Assembly: GCA_047630355.1 (NCBI GenBank)
Contig: JBLHXN010000101.1
Span: 1-13,077 of the forward strand
Direction of reading: 5' to 3'
From: JANQUM01 sp047630355
GTDB lineage: Bacteria; Bacteroidota; Bacteroidia; Cytophagales; Spirosomataceae
Length of the DNA stretch: 13,077 nucleotides
The notes beneath the pieces were generated by a model, which was not told the DNA's origin, did not search any database, and saw nothing but the letters and a program-made list of their open reading frames with translations. A program made the translations under genes and the position numbers. Positions 12,762 to 13,077 of this stretch are shown piece by piece. How positions within the stretch are numbered: the first letter of the stretch is position 1; every line of letters starts with the position of its first letter.

Positions 12762-13077
12762 ATGCAACCACAACCAAAGCCGTTCACCCACCATAACGAA
12801 CGTCCCGCTTTTTCATCTATTCTAATCATTATTGGTTTTGTGTTAATCGGAATGGTAGTTGGGCAGGTATTTTCTGCGTTAATCCTGGTTCTTGTTGGAG
12901 GGGTTAATATGAATGACCTTTCGGACTTGAACGGCTCAATAATGTCTTCACCCACGGGCTGGCTGGCGTTAATGCTGAGTCAGGCAATTGCTTCCTTGCT
13001 AATGTTCGTCGTTTCCGGCTTACTTTACTGGAACTTTGTAGAAGGCAAAAAATTCAGCGATTTCAATCTAAAACCGC
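12762..13077 (+). CDS. Probable CPBP-family intramembrane metalloprotease, N-terminal part
   Basis: The frame from ATG 12762-12764 stays open to the window end (105 codons) and is therefore incomplete. The start reads MQPQPKPFTHHNERPAFSS and is followed by two strongly hydrophobic helices (ILIIIGFVLIGMVVGQVFSALILVLVGG and GWLALMLSQAIASLLMFVVSGLLYW). It ends at EGKKFSDFNLKP, a cytoplasmic segment. This two-helix opening followed by a 'F.DF.L' linker resembles Bacteroidota CPBP (CAAX-protease-like) proteins. The deciding motifs (EExxxR, FxxxH, HxxxN) would lie beyond the window, so the family is provisional. A GGAG at 12747-12750 precedes the start by about 11 bp. It lies 65 bp after recQ in the same direction. 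Confidence 0.65.
   Translation, partial: MQPQPKPFTHHNERPAFSSILIIIGFVLIGMVVGQVFSALILVLVGGVNMNDLSDLNGSIMSSPTGWLALMLSQAIASLLMFVVSGLLYWNFVEGKKFSDFNLKP

Overview
The window looks like chromosome from a Bacteroidota bacterium, most likely of the Cytophagales/Spirosomaceae type. The reasons are the gene families (Gfo/Idh/MocA oxidoreductase, FucP-type symporter, KpsF/KdsD, a long RecQ with a C-terminal extension), the near absence of Shine-Dalgarno sequences, and Bacteroidota-type promoter boxes (TAnnTTTG with an upstream TTG). The placement is by family resemblance only; no rRNA or other taxonomic marker is present.

Layout. Positions 1-528 hold the 3' end of a Gfo/Idh/MocA oxidoreductase (+), closed by a strong intrinsic terminator. 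A small cupin gene (-) follows. Next come a degraded gene remnant (960-1139, +), a long palindrome and glycerol kinase glpK (-). A 350-bp divergent intergenic region with paired hairpins separates glpK from a FucP-like sugar:H+ symporter (+).

From about 4.33 to 7.1 kb is a small accessory island. It carries a two-gene toxin-antitoxin module (antitoxin plus VapC-type PIN toxin, +). It also carries an AT-rich three-gene cluster on the minus strand: a 171-aa putative immunity-like protein, an 85-aa ORF without a good start, and a 170-aa putative immunity-like protein. I interpret the cluster as a detached toxin-tip/immunity array, but this is not proven. Four copies of one intergenic repeat (two consecutive hairpins, 4348-4422, 5226-5298, 5391-5444, and 6811-6860 inverted) bracket these modules. 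The copies differ in sequence while keeping base pairing, including compensatory changes. This is the most unusual signal in the window.

The right part is core-like. It holds an AAA_14/DUF4143 ATPase (+) that overlaps tail-to-tail with an EamA/DMT permease (-). The permease sits downstream of the arabinose-5-phosphate isomerase gene kdsD (-), probably in one transcript. Divergent from kdsD is recQ (+), followed by the start of a hydrophobic protein resembling CPBP intramembrane proteases that runs off the window.

Functionally, the left part concerns carbohydrate and polyol use (oxidoreductase, cupin, GlpK, FucP). The middle concerns conflict or stability modules. The right part covers cell-envelope precursor synthesis (KdsD makes the Kdo precursor) and DNA repair (RecQ).
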